DNA of 12,522 nt. Origin: an uncultured Anaerolineaceae bacterium. Its GTDB lineage: Bacteria > Chloroflexota > Anaerolineae > Anaerolineales > Anaerolineaceae. This document shows, piece after piece, positions 1 through 7,367 of the stretch (positions are counted from its first letter, which is position 1; each line of letters starts with the position of its first letter). A model generated the notes under the pieces. The model saw nothing but the letters and a program-made list of their open reading frames with translations, was not told the DNA's origin and did not search any database. The DNA lies in NCBI GenBank assembly GCA_937890875.1, contig CALAEB010000199.1, positions 1 to 12,522 on the forward strand. The letters are read 5' to 3'. A program made the position numbers and the translations under genes.

Positions 1-776
1 ACGCTTGCGGAGACTGAACCTTCTGCAGTGATGAAAGATTCTGTATCCAGGCGATAACAATAACCAATATTTTTCAACGAAATAAAGAATTTTCTCCAGT
101 CGAAACTTCCGGTTCCGGGAAGCTTTCGATTGTTCTCAGCCAGATGCAAATGTTTAAGATACTTCCCGGATTTCAAAATTGCTGAAAAGATATTATCTTC
201 TTCCATGCTCATATGAAACACATCCAGCATTATTCCCAGCTGTTTGTTCCCGACAAGATCACAAAAAGCAGTTCCTTCTTCCGCGGTGTTGATCAAAAAA
301 CCCTCAAAGCGATTAAGCGGTTCTATCGCCAGCGTAATGCCCCTGTCTTCCAGTGTTGAGACTGACTCACGCAAGCAATCAGCCGTTCTTTCGGTAAATG
401 ATCGCTTTTCCTCACAAGTAAGAATTTGAGTCCTGTAGGAAGGCCATCTGGTGTAAAATGTTCCTCCCAAAAAAGATATTTTTGCATATTCCATCACATC
501 CAAAATATTATTGAGGTATCTTCGTCCGTTCAGGCGTACGAATTCACTGTCCGAAGCCATATCGCAATCAGCCGGGAAACCACAGCTAAAAATGATTTCA
601 ACATTTTTGGACGCGGCATAATTGACAATATCTTTTGCTGCCTTTTTGTCATCCATAAAAGGCTCCGGCGGAAGTTCAACACAGGTATAACCAATATCAG
701 AAAACCTGTCTATGATTGCCCGAAAATCAGCTACTGGCTCTTTCGCCCCAAATAAAAAATGAATTCCTTTTCTCAT
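1..776 (-). CDS. Ketose 3-epimerase-like TIM-barrel enzyme (partial, C-terminus off left edge)
   Basis: I translated this gene from its ATG at 774-776, which has an AGGGAAG ribosome site 8 nt upstream; 258 codons are in the window. It belongs to the xylose-isomerase-like TIM-barrel (AP endonuclease 2) superfamily. It resembles D-tagatose/D-psicose 3-epimerases, which interconvert ketohexoses at C3 with a divalent metal. The metal ligands of that family are recognisable in order: Glu152 in IEPLNRFE, Asp185 in LDVFHM, His211 in HLHLAENNRKLPGTG and Glu246 in LDTES, together with Glu158 and Arg217. As far as I recall, this matches the numbering of the Pseudomonas cichorii enzyme, a strong sign of collinearity. 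About 30 residues appear to be missing beyond the edge. It is the last visible gene of the sugar operon, separated from the binding-protein gene by a hairpin. The actual substrate could instead be an erythrulose, a keto-inositol or another ketose. Confidence 0.85.
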   Translation of the reverse strand, partial: MRKGIHFLFGAKEPVADFRAIIDRFSDIGYTCVELPPEPFMDDKKAAKDIVNYAASKNVEIIFSCGFPADCDMASDSEFVRLNGRRYLNNILDVMEYAKISFLGGTFYTRWPSYRTQILTCEEKRSFTERTADCLRESVSTLEDRGITLAIEPLNRFEGFLINTAEEGTAFCDLVGNKQLGIMLDVFHMSMEEDNIFSAILKSGKYLKHLHLAENNRKLPGTGSFDWRKFFISLKNIGYCYRLDTESFITAEGSVSAS

Positions 777-801
777 GCAAGCTTCCCTTTCTCTACAAAA
801 T

Positions 802-836
802 AATAGGCGCCTCATATGAAACCCAAGGCGCCTATT
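802..836 (-). terminator. Perfect 11-bp stem-loop between binding-protein and epimerase genes
   Basis: An uninterrupted inverted repeat (AATAGGCGCCT at 802-812, AGGCGCCTATT at 826-836) has a 13-nt loop. In the minus-strand transcript the stem is followed by A, UUUU, G, U, so it looks like an intrinsic terminator of moderate strength just after the binding-protein stop codon. Because the epimerase gene begins only about 25 bp further on with its own ribosome site, the hairpin may act as a partial terminator or as a 3' stabiliser of upstream mRNA rather than a full stop. Confidence 0.7.
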
Positions 837-852
837 TTGAAAAACTAAACGC

Positions 853-1869
853 TTATTTTACGATCAAGCCAAAATCTTCGAGACCGTTTTCTTCAATGTA
901 CTTGCGATACCAGGCATTCATGTTTTCTTCGCTGGCGGCACGTTCCTTCAGTTCATCCGTAACTTCTGATGATTTCACGATCTGTCCGTCATAGAGGTTA
1001 TCTTCGGTATTCAGTTCAAGACCTTCCTGCAGCATCCGGGCAAGAGCCTGAACCGGGAGGTATCCTTCGAGCCAGACATTTTGAAATGCGCAAACATCCA
1101 AATAACCCTGTTCAAGAAGGTTCAGCGCTTCTGAACCCGGATCATAGGCAGCCATCACGACATCGGAGTTGGCTGACTGGGCAACCTTACCCATGTTCGT
1201 GGTTTCAATTGCTGACAAACCTACCATAGCAACCAGGTCCGGATTGGAAATCAGGATATTTTCCCAGTTGTTGTAATTGAGTGTGGTATCCAGGTCGGTT
1301 TCATAAACGTCAGTGAATTTCACATTTGAACCTTCGTACGCCTTCTTGACTTCTTCAGCACGAATGGTATGAGATTCAGGGCCAAGAACGCAGACGCCCA
1401 AAGCCACATCACCGTCATCACCGGAAAGTTCACGGGTAGCTGAGCCAAGGTCATAAGCCAATTTGGCAGTATTGACACCGAAGTATGCTTTACGAGCTGA
1501 AGTCGGGGCATCGCTGTCAGTGATCACGACCGTAACGCCTTTGTCAACAGCATCCTGGATCGGGCCATCCCAAACTGTGGAATCACCTGCGATGATCACG
1601 ATTGCGTCATTACCGGCTGCCACAAGTGATTCGAACATGGAAATCTGCTGGGTGGCATCACTCTCAGTCGGGCCGGTGTAGGTCAAATTGATACCATAAT
1701 CCTCAGCAGCGGCTCTTGCGCCATATTCGATTGCAGACATAACATCACCGGATGTCGTGTGAACAACAAAACCGATGTTGAACTGACCATTATCTGCTGC
1801 CATAGCGCCCGTAGTGAGCACAGCAAAAGTCATGACAACACAAAGAAGACAAACTAACGTTTTTTTCAT
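853..1869 (-). CDS. RbsB-type sugar ABC transporter substrate-binding protein
   Basis: This 338-residue extracytoplasmic binding protein (periplasmic-binding-protein-like domain, Peripla_BP_4 type) delivers sugar to the importer encoded just upstream. Residues 1-25 form a signal peptide with a Lys-Lys start, a hydrophobic core and an AMA cleavage site before Ala25-Asp26. No lipobox Cys lies at the cleavage point; the two Cys at 7 and 10 are within the hydrophobic core. The mature part begins with a typical beta strand (FNIGFVV). It carries the sugar-contacting TDSDAP segment at 117-122, the AYDPGSEAL segment near 241-249 and a Gln263-Asn264 pair in the second lobe. It has the strongest ribosome site in the operon (AAAAAGGAG, 7 nt before ATG), as expected for the component needed in excess. 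Closest relatives by pattern are ribose/rhamnose/autoinducer-2 binding proteins; the ligand cannot be read from sequence. Confidence 0.93.
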   Translation of the reverse strand: MKKTLVCLLCVVMTFAVLTTGAMAADNGQFNIGFVVHTTSGDVMSAIEYGARAAAEDYGINLTYTGPTESDATQQISMFESLVAAGNDAIVIIAGDSTVWDGPIQDAVDKGVTVVITDSDAPTSARKAYFGVNTAKLAYDLGSATRELSGDDGDVALGVCVLGPESHTIRAEEVKKAYEGSNVKFTDVYETDLDTTLNYNNWENILISNPDLVAMVGLSAIETTNMGKVAQSANSDVVMAAYDPGSEALNLLEQGYLDVCAFQNVWLEGYLPVQALARMLQEGLELNTEDNLYDGQIVKSSEVTDELKERAASEENMNAWYRKYIEENGLEDFGLIVK

Positions 1870-1921
1870 ACTATTTCTCCTTTTTATTATTTACCAGCAA
1901 CACTCATTTTGTTACTGACAT

Positions 1922-4456
1922 TTACTTGGATGAACTCTTTTTCGCTTTTCCTTCAACAAAGGTGTCAATGAATATCGCGACGATCATCATCAAGCCGATA
2001 AATAAGCTTCTCCATCCGGATTGCAAGCCGAGAAAAGCCAATCCGCTTTGAATAATTGTGACCAACGCGATCCCGATCAGCGATCCCACCATTGAGCCAG
2101 ACCCACCACCCATTTTTGTTCCACCGATCACAACGGCGCCGATGGCGGACATCGCATAATCAGAGCCTGTCTGCGTATCTGCCGAAGTCAAATTTGATAA
2201 AGCCAGCATTGCTCCGATCCCACAAAGGAAACCGCTCAGCGCCATGACTTCCACTCGCAATTTCTTGGTATCGATCCCGCGGCGAAGCGCTGTCGCCGAA
2301 TTGTCACCTGTCAATAGAAGGTGTCTTGCAAAAGTTGTACGATGGAAAACCCAGGTCAAAATGATGAAAACCACAATCGCGACGATTGACAGCATGGACA
2401 TCCCGCATACTTTGAAACGTGCCATATTTAGGAAAGAACCGGCCGGAAGACCGCTGATCGTCTTGCCATTATTCAAGATTAACGCCAGCCCTTTATAAAT
2501 TGAGACCGTTCCGAGCGTTACAACGATCGTCGGCAGGTTGAACCCGATTGCAAGGAATCCGTTGATCGTTCCAAGCAAAGTTGCGAAGACCAAACCGAGC
2601 AGGACACAAATCCAGGGATTCAATGAGGTTTTGGTCATCAGCAGCGCCATGCAAGCCATCGTTGAATTCAAAATATAGCCGATCGATAAATCCACTTCAT
2701 TCGCACAAAACACATAGGTCATGCCGAATGTAAGAATGCCGAGGATGCTCATCTGTTTCAGAATCACAGCGATATTTGCTCCGGAAGCAAATGATTTGAC
2801 AAAAATCGAAAAGCCTAAAAAAACTACAATCAAGGCAATCAAGACACCGCTTTCTTTGAAAGACAGTGACTTTTTCACCTTGGTCAAAACTTTACCCATT
2901 GAGCTTTCTTTGGTATCACTTTTTGATTCAACCCCGGAAGGTTCCTGATGTGCCGTATTCGGCTTTTCAGAAGACCTGCCGGCAATAATATTCAGGATCT
3001 CACCTTTGGGCGTTCCATGGAGAACAGTCTTCACCAGCTTTCCATCACGAAAAAGTAAGATCTTGTCACTTAGCGCTGTTACCTCATCAATTTCTGATGA
3101 CGTCAGAATAACCGCAAAGCCCTGTTTTGTGATCCGGTCGATCAATTGATAAATTTCCTGTTTCGCCCCGATATCGATCCCGCGCGTCGGGTCATCCATG
3201 ATCAACAGCTTTGGCTGTGTGGCGAGCCATTTTGCGAGAAGGACTTTTTGCTGGTTTCCGCCTGATAATTCAATTACCTCTGACTCAATTGAATTACAGA
3301 CAACATTGAGTTTCTTTACATATTCTTCTGAAATCTCTCTGTTCTTTTTGTGATCGAGCAAGCCATTTTTCGAGTCAAGCCGAAGAATGCTCTGAGAAAT
3401 ATTGTTCATAATTGACCAGCTCGTCATCAAGCCTGTATCGCGGCGGTCTGAAGGAACCATCGAGATTTCCTTTTTCATAGCATCGGAAGGAGAATTAATA
3501 GAAACCTTCTCATTCTCCATGAAAACTTCACCCTGATCAATTTTTTCCAGTCCAAAAATTGCATTGATTAGTGTTTCGTATCCACTGCCAGCCAACCCGG
3601 AAAGGCCAATCACTTCTCCTTCATGAACGGAAAAGGAAATATTATTGATCTTTTTCCCTGCAGACAGGTTTCTGACATCTAATACAACGGCGCCTTTTTC
3701 GTTGATCTCTCTCGTATATAGGCACTTCACATTATCACGTCCGAGCATGAGGGAAATGATTTCTTCGATGTTCGTTTCTTTCGTGTTCAACGTTTTGATA
3801 TACTTTCCATCACGCATCACACTAATCCGATCGGAAATATCAAAAACCTCATCCATCCGATGGGAAATGTAGATAATGGTCATGCCTTTGGAGGCAAGTT
3901 TCCGGATGATTTTGAATAAAACCATCGTTTCATAAATATTCAAAGCCGAATTCGGCTCATCAAGGATCAGAATTTCAGCCTCATCAGAAATCGCGCGGGC
4001 AATTTCTATCCACTGCCGCTGACCGATCGTCAATTGTTCAACAGGAACGTTCAAATCGATGTCTAATTCCATTTCATCAAGGATCTTCTGAGTTCGGAGT
4101 TTCATCTCATCCTTATCCAGAGAGATACCTTTGACAAGTTCTTTTCCTGCAAAAATATTCGATACCGTATTTTGAAGCGGGAACATTGAAAGTTCCTGAA
4201 AAACGATGCTGACGCCGGCGCGTCTGGCTTCGGAAGGGTCTTTGGGTGAATATTTCTTCCCATCAAGGAACATCTCCCCGGAATCATATTTATAGATTCC
4301 GGCGATGAGATTCATCAGGGTTGACTTTCCCGCACCGTTCTCGCCGCAGATCGCGTGTATTTCTCCCTTGTTGATTGAAAAGGTCACATCATTGACAGCT
4401 TTGACGGAATAAAAGCTTTTGCAAACATTCTTTATTTCCAAAATTTTTTCGCTCAT
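1922..4456 (-). CDS. Fused sugar ABC importer: tandem RbsA-type ATPase plus RbsC-type permease
   Basis: One uninterrupted 844-residue frame joins two units that are normally separate. Residues 1-495 are an RbsA-like double ATPase. The first domain has Walker A GENGAGKST (38-46), Q-loop FQE (86-88), signature LTIGQ (142-146), Walker B ILILDEP (162-168) and switch His199. The second has a degenerate Walker A GLSGLAGSGYE (284-294), signature LSGGNQQK (397-404), Walker B LLIMDDP (417-423) and the RbsA hallmark TRGID. A hydrophilic Ser/Lys/Glu-rich linker (about 493-535) leads to an RbsC-like permease (537-832) with multiple membrane segments, the GMTYVFCANEVDLSIG motif (578-593) and the glycine-rich GAVVIGG loop (773-779). 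The start has GAGGG 4 nt upstream. It lies 16 bp after the free permease gene and 52 bp before the binding-protein gene. Standalone RbsA is about 500 residues and RbsC about 320, so both halves are full length. Function as a CUT2 importer is secure; the sugar is not. Confidence 0.93.
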   Translation of the reverse strand: MSEKILEIKNVCKSFYSVKAVNDVTFSINKGEIHAICGENGAGKSTLMNLIAGIYKYDSGEMFLDGKKYSPKDPSEARRAGVSIVFQELSMFPLQNTVSNIFAGKELVKGISLDKDEMKLRTQKILDEMELDIDLNVPVEQLTIGQRQWIEIARAISDEAEILILDEPNSALNIYETMVLFKIIRKLASKGMTIIYISHRMDEVFDISDRISVMRDGKYIKTLNTKETNIEEIISLMLGRDNVKCLYTREINEKGAVVLDVRNLSAGKKINNISFSVHEGEVIGLSGLAGSGYETLINAIFGLEKIDQGEVFMENEKVSINSPSDAMKKEISMVPSDRRDTGLMTSWSIMNNISQSILRLDSKNGLLDHKKNREISEEYVKKLNVVCNSIESEVIELSGGNQQKVLLAKWLATQPKLLIMDDPTRGIDIGAKQEIYQLIDRITKQGFAVILTSSEIDEVTALSDKILLFRDGKLVKTVLHGTPKGEILNIIAGRSSEKPNTAHQEPSGVESKSDTKESSMGKVLTKVKKSLSFKESGVLIALIVVFLGFSIFVKSFASGANIAVILKQMSILGILTFGMTYVFCANEVDLSIGYILNSTMACMALLMTKTSLNPWICVLLGLVFATLLGTINGFLAIGFNLPTIVVTLGTVSIYKGLALILNNGKTISGLPAGSFLNMARFKVCGMSMLSIVAIVVFIILTWVFHRTTFARHLLLTGDNSATALRRGIDTKKLRVEVMALSGFLCGIGAMLALSNLTSADTQTGSDYAMSAIGAVVIGGTKMGGGSGSMVGSLIGIALVTIIQSGLAFLGLQSGWRSLFIGLMMIVAIFIDTFVEGKAKKSSSK

Positions 4457-4472
4457 TTTTCCCTCGCCGCCA

Positions 4473-5435
4473 TTATCTGTTTTTCTTTCGTGTCAGCATT
4501 TGAAGTGCGATCGCCAAGACCAGAAGCAAACCTTCCGTAGCCTCTTGATAAGCCGAATTGATTCCCAGAAGCATCAAGCCGTTCTTGATCGTCATAATCA
4601 GAACAATTCCGCCAAGAGTTCCCCATATCGAAGCGCTTCCGCCATCAATCGAGCCGCCGCCGGCTACAACCGCTGTAATTGCCAGCATTTCATATCCGCT
4701 CCCGCCTTCAGACGTCGCTGAAGCCATGAAAGATAGCGAGAGCACCCCGGCCAAACCGGCGAAAAGTCCTGCCAACGCTTCATTTTGTATCTTCCGTTTG
4801 CGGATCGGGACGCCGCTGTACCGGGAAGCGTTGATGTTGCTGCCCATTGCCAGAAAATCACGACAAATTACACTGTTCTTCAGCCACCAGGCAGCAATAA
4901 TCACAACAATGATTGCAACAAAAACAGTATTGTTGACCTTGCCCATTGTCCCGGTGCCGAAATTAAAAAACGTACTTTTACCGAGATTGCCAACGCTGTA
5001 TCCGTCCGTCAGGATCAATGTGATCCCTTTGTAAACATAGGACAGACCAAGGGTAATAATGATCATCGGCAAGCCCAGGATGACACCAATGCTGCCATTA
5101 ATCATTCCGCAGACAGCCCCCAGAACTAATCCAAAAACCGCACTCAGCCATGGATTCAGACCCGCTTGAATCAAAAGCGCCATCACATTTACGACAAGGT
5201 TATAAATCGCGCCAACAGAAATATCCATTTCTCCTGTCGCCACAACAAAAGTCATCCCGGTCGAAATCACGATCATTATCACCATTTGCCGGAATAAACG
5301 CAGAATATTCATCGACGTAGAAAACGTTTTGGTTGTCATCGAGAAAAGAATACAAACCAGGATGATTCCCCCCAAAACAGCCAATCCTGTCGTATTTTTA
5401 TGTTGGAACCTCTTCAAGCGGGTCGCTAAATTCAT
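4473..5435 (-). CDS. RbsC-type sugar ABC transporter permease
   Basis: This 320-residue integral membrane protein of the BPD_transp_2 (CUT2) family forms half of the translocation channel. A short basic cytoplasmic N-terminus precedes the first membrane segment (about 17-34). The family motif GMTFVVATGEMDISVG is at 60-75, and the glycine-rich cytoplasmic loop GYEMLAITAVVAGGGSIDGG is at 247-266. The C-terminus is basic (TRKKNR). It differs clearly from the permease half of the adjacent fusion, so the two are expected to pair as a heterodimer, as in transporters with two different permeases such as Lsr or Rha systems. A possible ribosome site (AAGGA) overlaps the stop codon of the lactonase gene 10 bp upstream, which suggests translational coupling. 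Confidence 0.93.
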   Translation of the reverse strand: MNLATRLKRFQHKNTTGLAVLGGIILVCILFSMTTKTFSTSMNILRLFRQMVIMIVISTGMTFVVATGEMDISVGAIYNLVVNVMALLIQAGLNPWLSAVFGLVLGAVCGMINGSIGVILGLPMIIITLGLSYVYKGITLILTDGYSVGNLGKSTFFNFGTGTMGKVNNTVFVAIIVVIIAAWWLKNSVICRDFLAMGSNINASRYSGVPIRKRKIQNEALAGLFAGLAGVLSLSFMASATSEGGSGYEMLAITAVVAGGGSIDGGSASIWGTLGGIVLIMTIKNGLMLLGINSAYQEATEGLLLVLAIALQMLTRKKNR

Positions 5436-5445
5436 ATCTCAGTCC

Positions 5446-6390
5446 TTATTGCGGTAAAAATAAACCCTGTTCATGCTGCAAATGAGTAAAGCCGCGTGTT
5501 TTGGTCCTCGTCTTCATCACACTGCCGATGCAGGTAATGAAAAGATCACGACCGTCCTCACCACCCCATGCCAGATTTAAGGCTGTATCGACCGGTGTAA
5601 TAACAAGTATTCCCAGCTCAGTTCCGTCAGAAGCATAAATATGCAGACCTTCTGGGCCACAGCAGAAAATATTTTCTTCCTCATCGATCTTCATCCCATC
5701 CGGGAAAGTATCGTCAGTTCCTGGCTGGCTGGTTTTTGCAAATTCACGGGGATTTTCCAAACTGCCGTCTTCATTCACATCAAAGACGATGATATTATAG
5801 TTCGGCGAATCGTTCACATAAAGCAATTTTTCATCACGTGAGAAACACAGACCATTCGGGTTTCCGAAGACATCTGCTCCCATACGTAATTCACCCGTTT
5901 TCGGATTGTAGATGTACACCGGACGCATTTCCGATGGGATTGGCCGGCCGATAGCTGCGGGTTTATTATATTGACGGCCAAAAGATGGATCTGTAAAATA
6001 AATCATTCCATCACTCCGGCAGACAACATCATTCGGGCTGTTTAATTCAATACCCTTGAAGTGGGTACAAAGAACCTCATAATCGCCGCCTTTGGTATTG
6101 CAGCGGCTCAGCTGGCTGTCTGTATGTTGACAAACGATCAGACGGCCATGATCATCAAAACACTGGCCATTTCCTTTGCTGTGATTATTGAAGATGACTT
6201 TGCCGCCTTCCTGCGGCGTCCAAGACATCGTGTTTGAAACAGGAATATCGTTGAAAAGAAGACGGTTTCCGACATAATCCCAGACAGCGCCCTCAGTCAA
6301 ATGCATATCGGGAACAATCACATCTACCGCTTCTTTGGAATCAATGATGTCATCCAAACGATCATCGTATTTTAACAATCGCATCTGCAT
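5446..6390 (-). CDS. SMP-30/gluconolactonase family sugar lactonase
   Basis: This 314-residue six-bladed beta-propeller protein should hydrolyse a sugar lactone to the aldonic acid in the cytoplasm; no signal peptide is present. Family landmarks appear in order: TEGAVWD with metal ligand Glu33, NSPNDVV (117-123) with a substrate-contact Asn120, FTDPSFG (132-138) typical of gluconolactonases, NPNGLCFS with ligand Asn179, and FPDGMKID with ligand Asp231. These correspond to the Glu/Asn/Asp triad that holds the catalytic divalent metal. Start ATG at 6388-6390 has AGGGGAAG just upstream; Met3 is an alternative start, less well spaced. It is 11 bp behind the aldolase gene and 10 bp ahead of the permease gene, so it belongs to the same operon. 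In this context it probably acts on the lactone made by oxidising the imported sugar, but the specific sugar is unknown. Confidence 0.9.
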   Translation of the reverse strand: MQMRLLKYDDRLDDIIDSKEAVDVIVPDMHLTEGAVWDYVGNRLLFNDIPVSNTMSWTPQEGGKVIFNNHSKGNGQCFDDHGRLIVCQHTDSQLSRCNTKGGDYEVLCTHFKGIELNSPNDVVCRSDGMIYFTDPSFGRQYNKPAAIGRPIPSEMRPVYIYNPKTGELRMGADVFGNPNGLCFSRDEKLLYVNDSPNYNIIVFDVNEDGSLENPREFAKTSQPGTDDTFPDGMKIDEEENIFCCGPEGLHIYASDGTELGILVITPVDTALNLAWGGEDGRDLFITCIGSVMKTRTKTRGFTHLQHEQGLFLPQ

Positions 6391-6401
6391 GTCTTCCCCT
6401 A

Positions 6402-7202
6402 CTATTTATGTGTATTCTTGGCTGCCGGAATCACCTTGTCATATTCAGGCCAGAGTTTCATAATCGCCTGAGAAATGAAGAATGAATCCTGCGGAAAGCC
6501 GAACATACTGGCGCCTTTATCCGACCATTCTTTCAAAGCCTCTGCCTGCATTGCCGGCCAGGCCAAAAACGGCATATGATGCTTTACACATACCTGTGCT
6601 GCATTGTCCATGTAATTCTTGATCCGGGGATCATCCTGACGTCCGTGAAGTCCCATTCCGACGGAAAGGTCGCCGGGTCCCAAAACGATAATATCCACAC
6701 CTTCGACTTGAACGATCTGCTCAATATTGCGAAAGCCTTCTTCCTGCTCGACGATCATCATCTTCAGTGTTTCCTTGCCTTCATTATCGACATAATTTGC
6801 CTGACCGATCTGGCCATAATTGCCGGCTCGCTGAGGGTTCCAGCCGCGCATTCCTTTTGGAGGATACGTACAGGAAGCAACTGCCTTCTTTGCATCTTCT
6901 ACTGTGTTAATGAAAGGGAAACCAATAATATCCGGGCCCATATCCATGATCGGCCGCACAAGCGTATAATCAGAATACGGGAGCCGAATCATTGCGGCTG
7001 CGCCACCGGCATGAGCGCCGATCATCAGGTTCTGCATCTCCGTTCGCCCCATTGCGCCATGTTCGCCTTCAATCCAGACGAAATCATAGCCGGCCAGGCC
7101 GACCAGCTCGCTGACAGCCGGATCTGTTAATGCGACACAAACGCCGCAAGCAATCCGTCCCGAATCGATCTTGTTTTTGATCATCTCAACATATTTTTGC
7201 AT
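6402..7202 (-). CDS. HpcH/HpaI family class II aldolase (2-keto-3-deoxy sugar-acid type)
   Basis: This 266-residue enzyme is in the HpcH/HpaI/GarL/RhmA family. These cleave 2-keto-3-deoxy sugar acids (or 4-hydroxy-2-ketoheptanedioate) to pyruvate or a related keto acid plus an aldehyde, using a divalent metal. Visible active-site parts are catalytic His48 in IEGEHGAMG, Arg73 in MIRLP, the YPPKGMRG motif (113-120), and metal ligands Glu152 in MIVEQEEG and Asp178 in LGPGDLS. Length matches the family (about 255-270). It is the first gene of the operon, with a GAAGAGG ribosome site 8 nt before the ATG, and faces the divergent AraC-type regulator. Next to a lactonase and sugar importer, a role in 2-keto-3-deoxy-aldonate cleavage is more likely than aromatic degradation. 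Family is secure; substrate is inferred. Confidence 0.9.
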   Translation of the reverse strand: MQKYVEMIKNKIDSGRIACGVCVALTDPAVSELVGLAGYDFVWIEGEHGAMGRTEMQNLMIGAHAGGAAAMIRLPYSDYTLVRPIMDMGPDIIGFPFINTVEDAKKAVASCTYPPKGMRGWNPQRAGNYGQIGQANYVDNEGKETLKMMIVEQEEGFRNIEQIVQVEGVDIIVLGPGDLSVGMGLHGRQDDPRIKNYMDNAAQVCVKHHMPFLAWPAMQAEALKEWSDKGASMFGFPQDSFFISQAIMKLWPEYDKVIPAAKNTHK

Positions 7203-7367
7203 TCCAAGCCTCTTCTAAACTTTTCCCGTCTTCCATTCCCTTTCACCTTTCGCGAGAGTGTCTGAAATATGGCAGCCTTTATTATTCGCAATGTAATGAT
7301 ATAGCAACTTTTTGGCAGATGTGATATATTAATGGCCAATTAATGTAAATATATGGCCAACTAAAAA
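7203..7367. promoter_or_regulatory. Divergent control region between sugar operon and AraC-type regulator
   Basis: This 165-bp AT-rich gap must hold the promoters of both divergent units. For the minus-strand operon, an extended -10-like TGC-TATATC (complement of 7298-7306) and a TATCAT (complement of 7296-7301) are the best candidates, without a good -35 box. That is usual for activator-dependent promoters. For the regulator, TATATT at 7325-7330 is a possible -10. A short near-palindrome, CTTTCGCGAGAG (7247-7258), lies in the probable 5' leader of the operon. The exact promoter positions are guesses; the existence of regulatory DNA here follows from gene layout. Confidence 0.6.
7269..7360 (+). 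promoter_or_regulatory. Four phased TGGC half-sites, probable AraC-family operators
   Basis: The octamer ATGGCCAA occurs twice in direct orientation, at 7332-7339 and 7353-7360, 21 bp apart (two helical turns). Two related like-oriented sites precede them: TTGGCAG at 7312-7318 and ATGGCAG at 7269-7275. Start-to-start distances are 43, 20 and 21 bp, so all lie on nearly the same face of the helix. Directly repeated half-sites about two turns apart are the usual target of AraC-family dimers. The last copy ends 7 bp before the regulator's ATG, suggesting autoregulation as well as control of the divergent operon. Confidence 0.55.

Noticed and set aside
1896..1916. Small hairpin AGCAACA/TGTTACT between the fused gene and binding-protein gene
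   Set aside because: Seven base pairs including one wobble and no T run; too weak to call a terminator, though it could slow RNA decay.
2850..3000. Fusion of ATPase and permease as a sequencing or assembly error
   Set aside because: The frame is continuous, the linker is hydrophilic and natural-looking, and both halves are full length with intact motifs. A chance deletion of a stop codon cannot be fully excluded without reads.
4558..5034. 158-codon plus-strand frame
   Set aside because: It is antisense to the permease; its Pro/Ile/Leu-rich content is the reverse image of membrane-helix codons.
6576..7130. 184-codon plus-strand frame
   Set aside because: It is wholly antisense to the well-supported aldolase and shows no family-like sequence.
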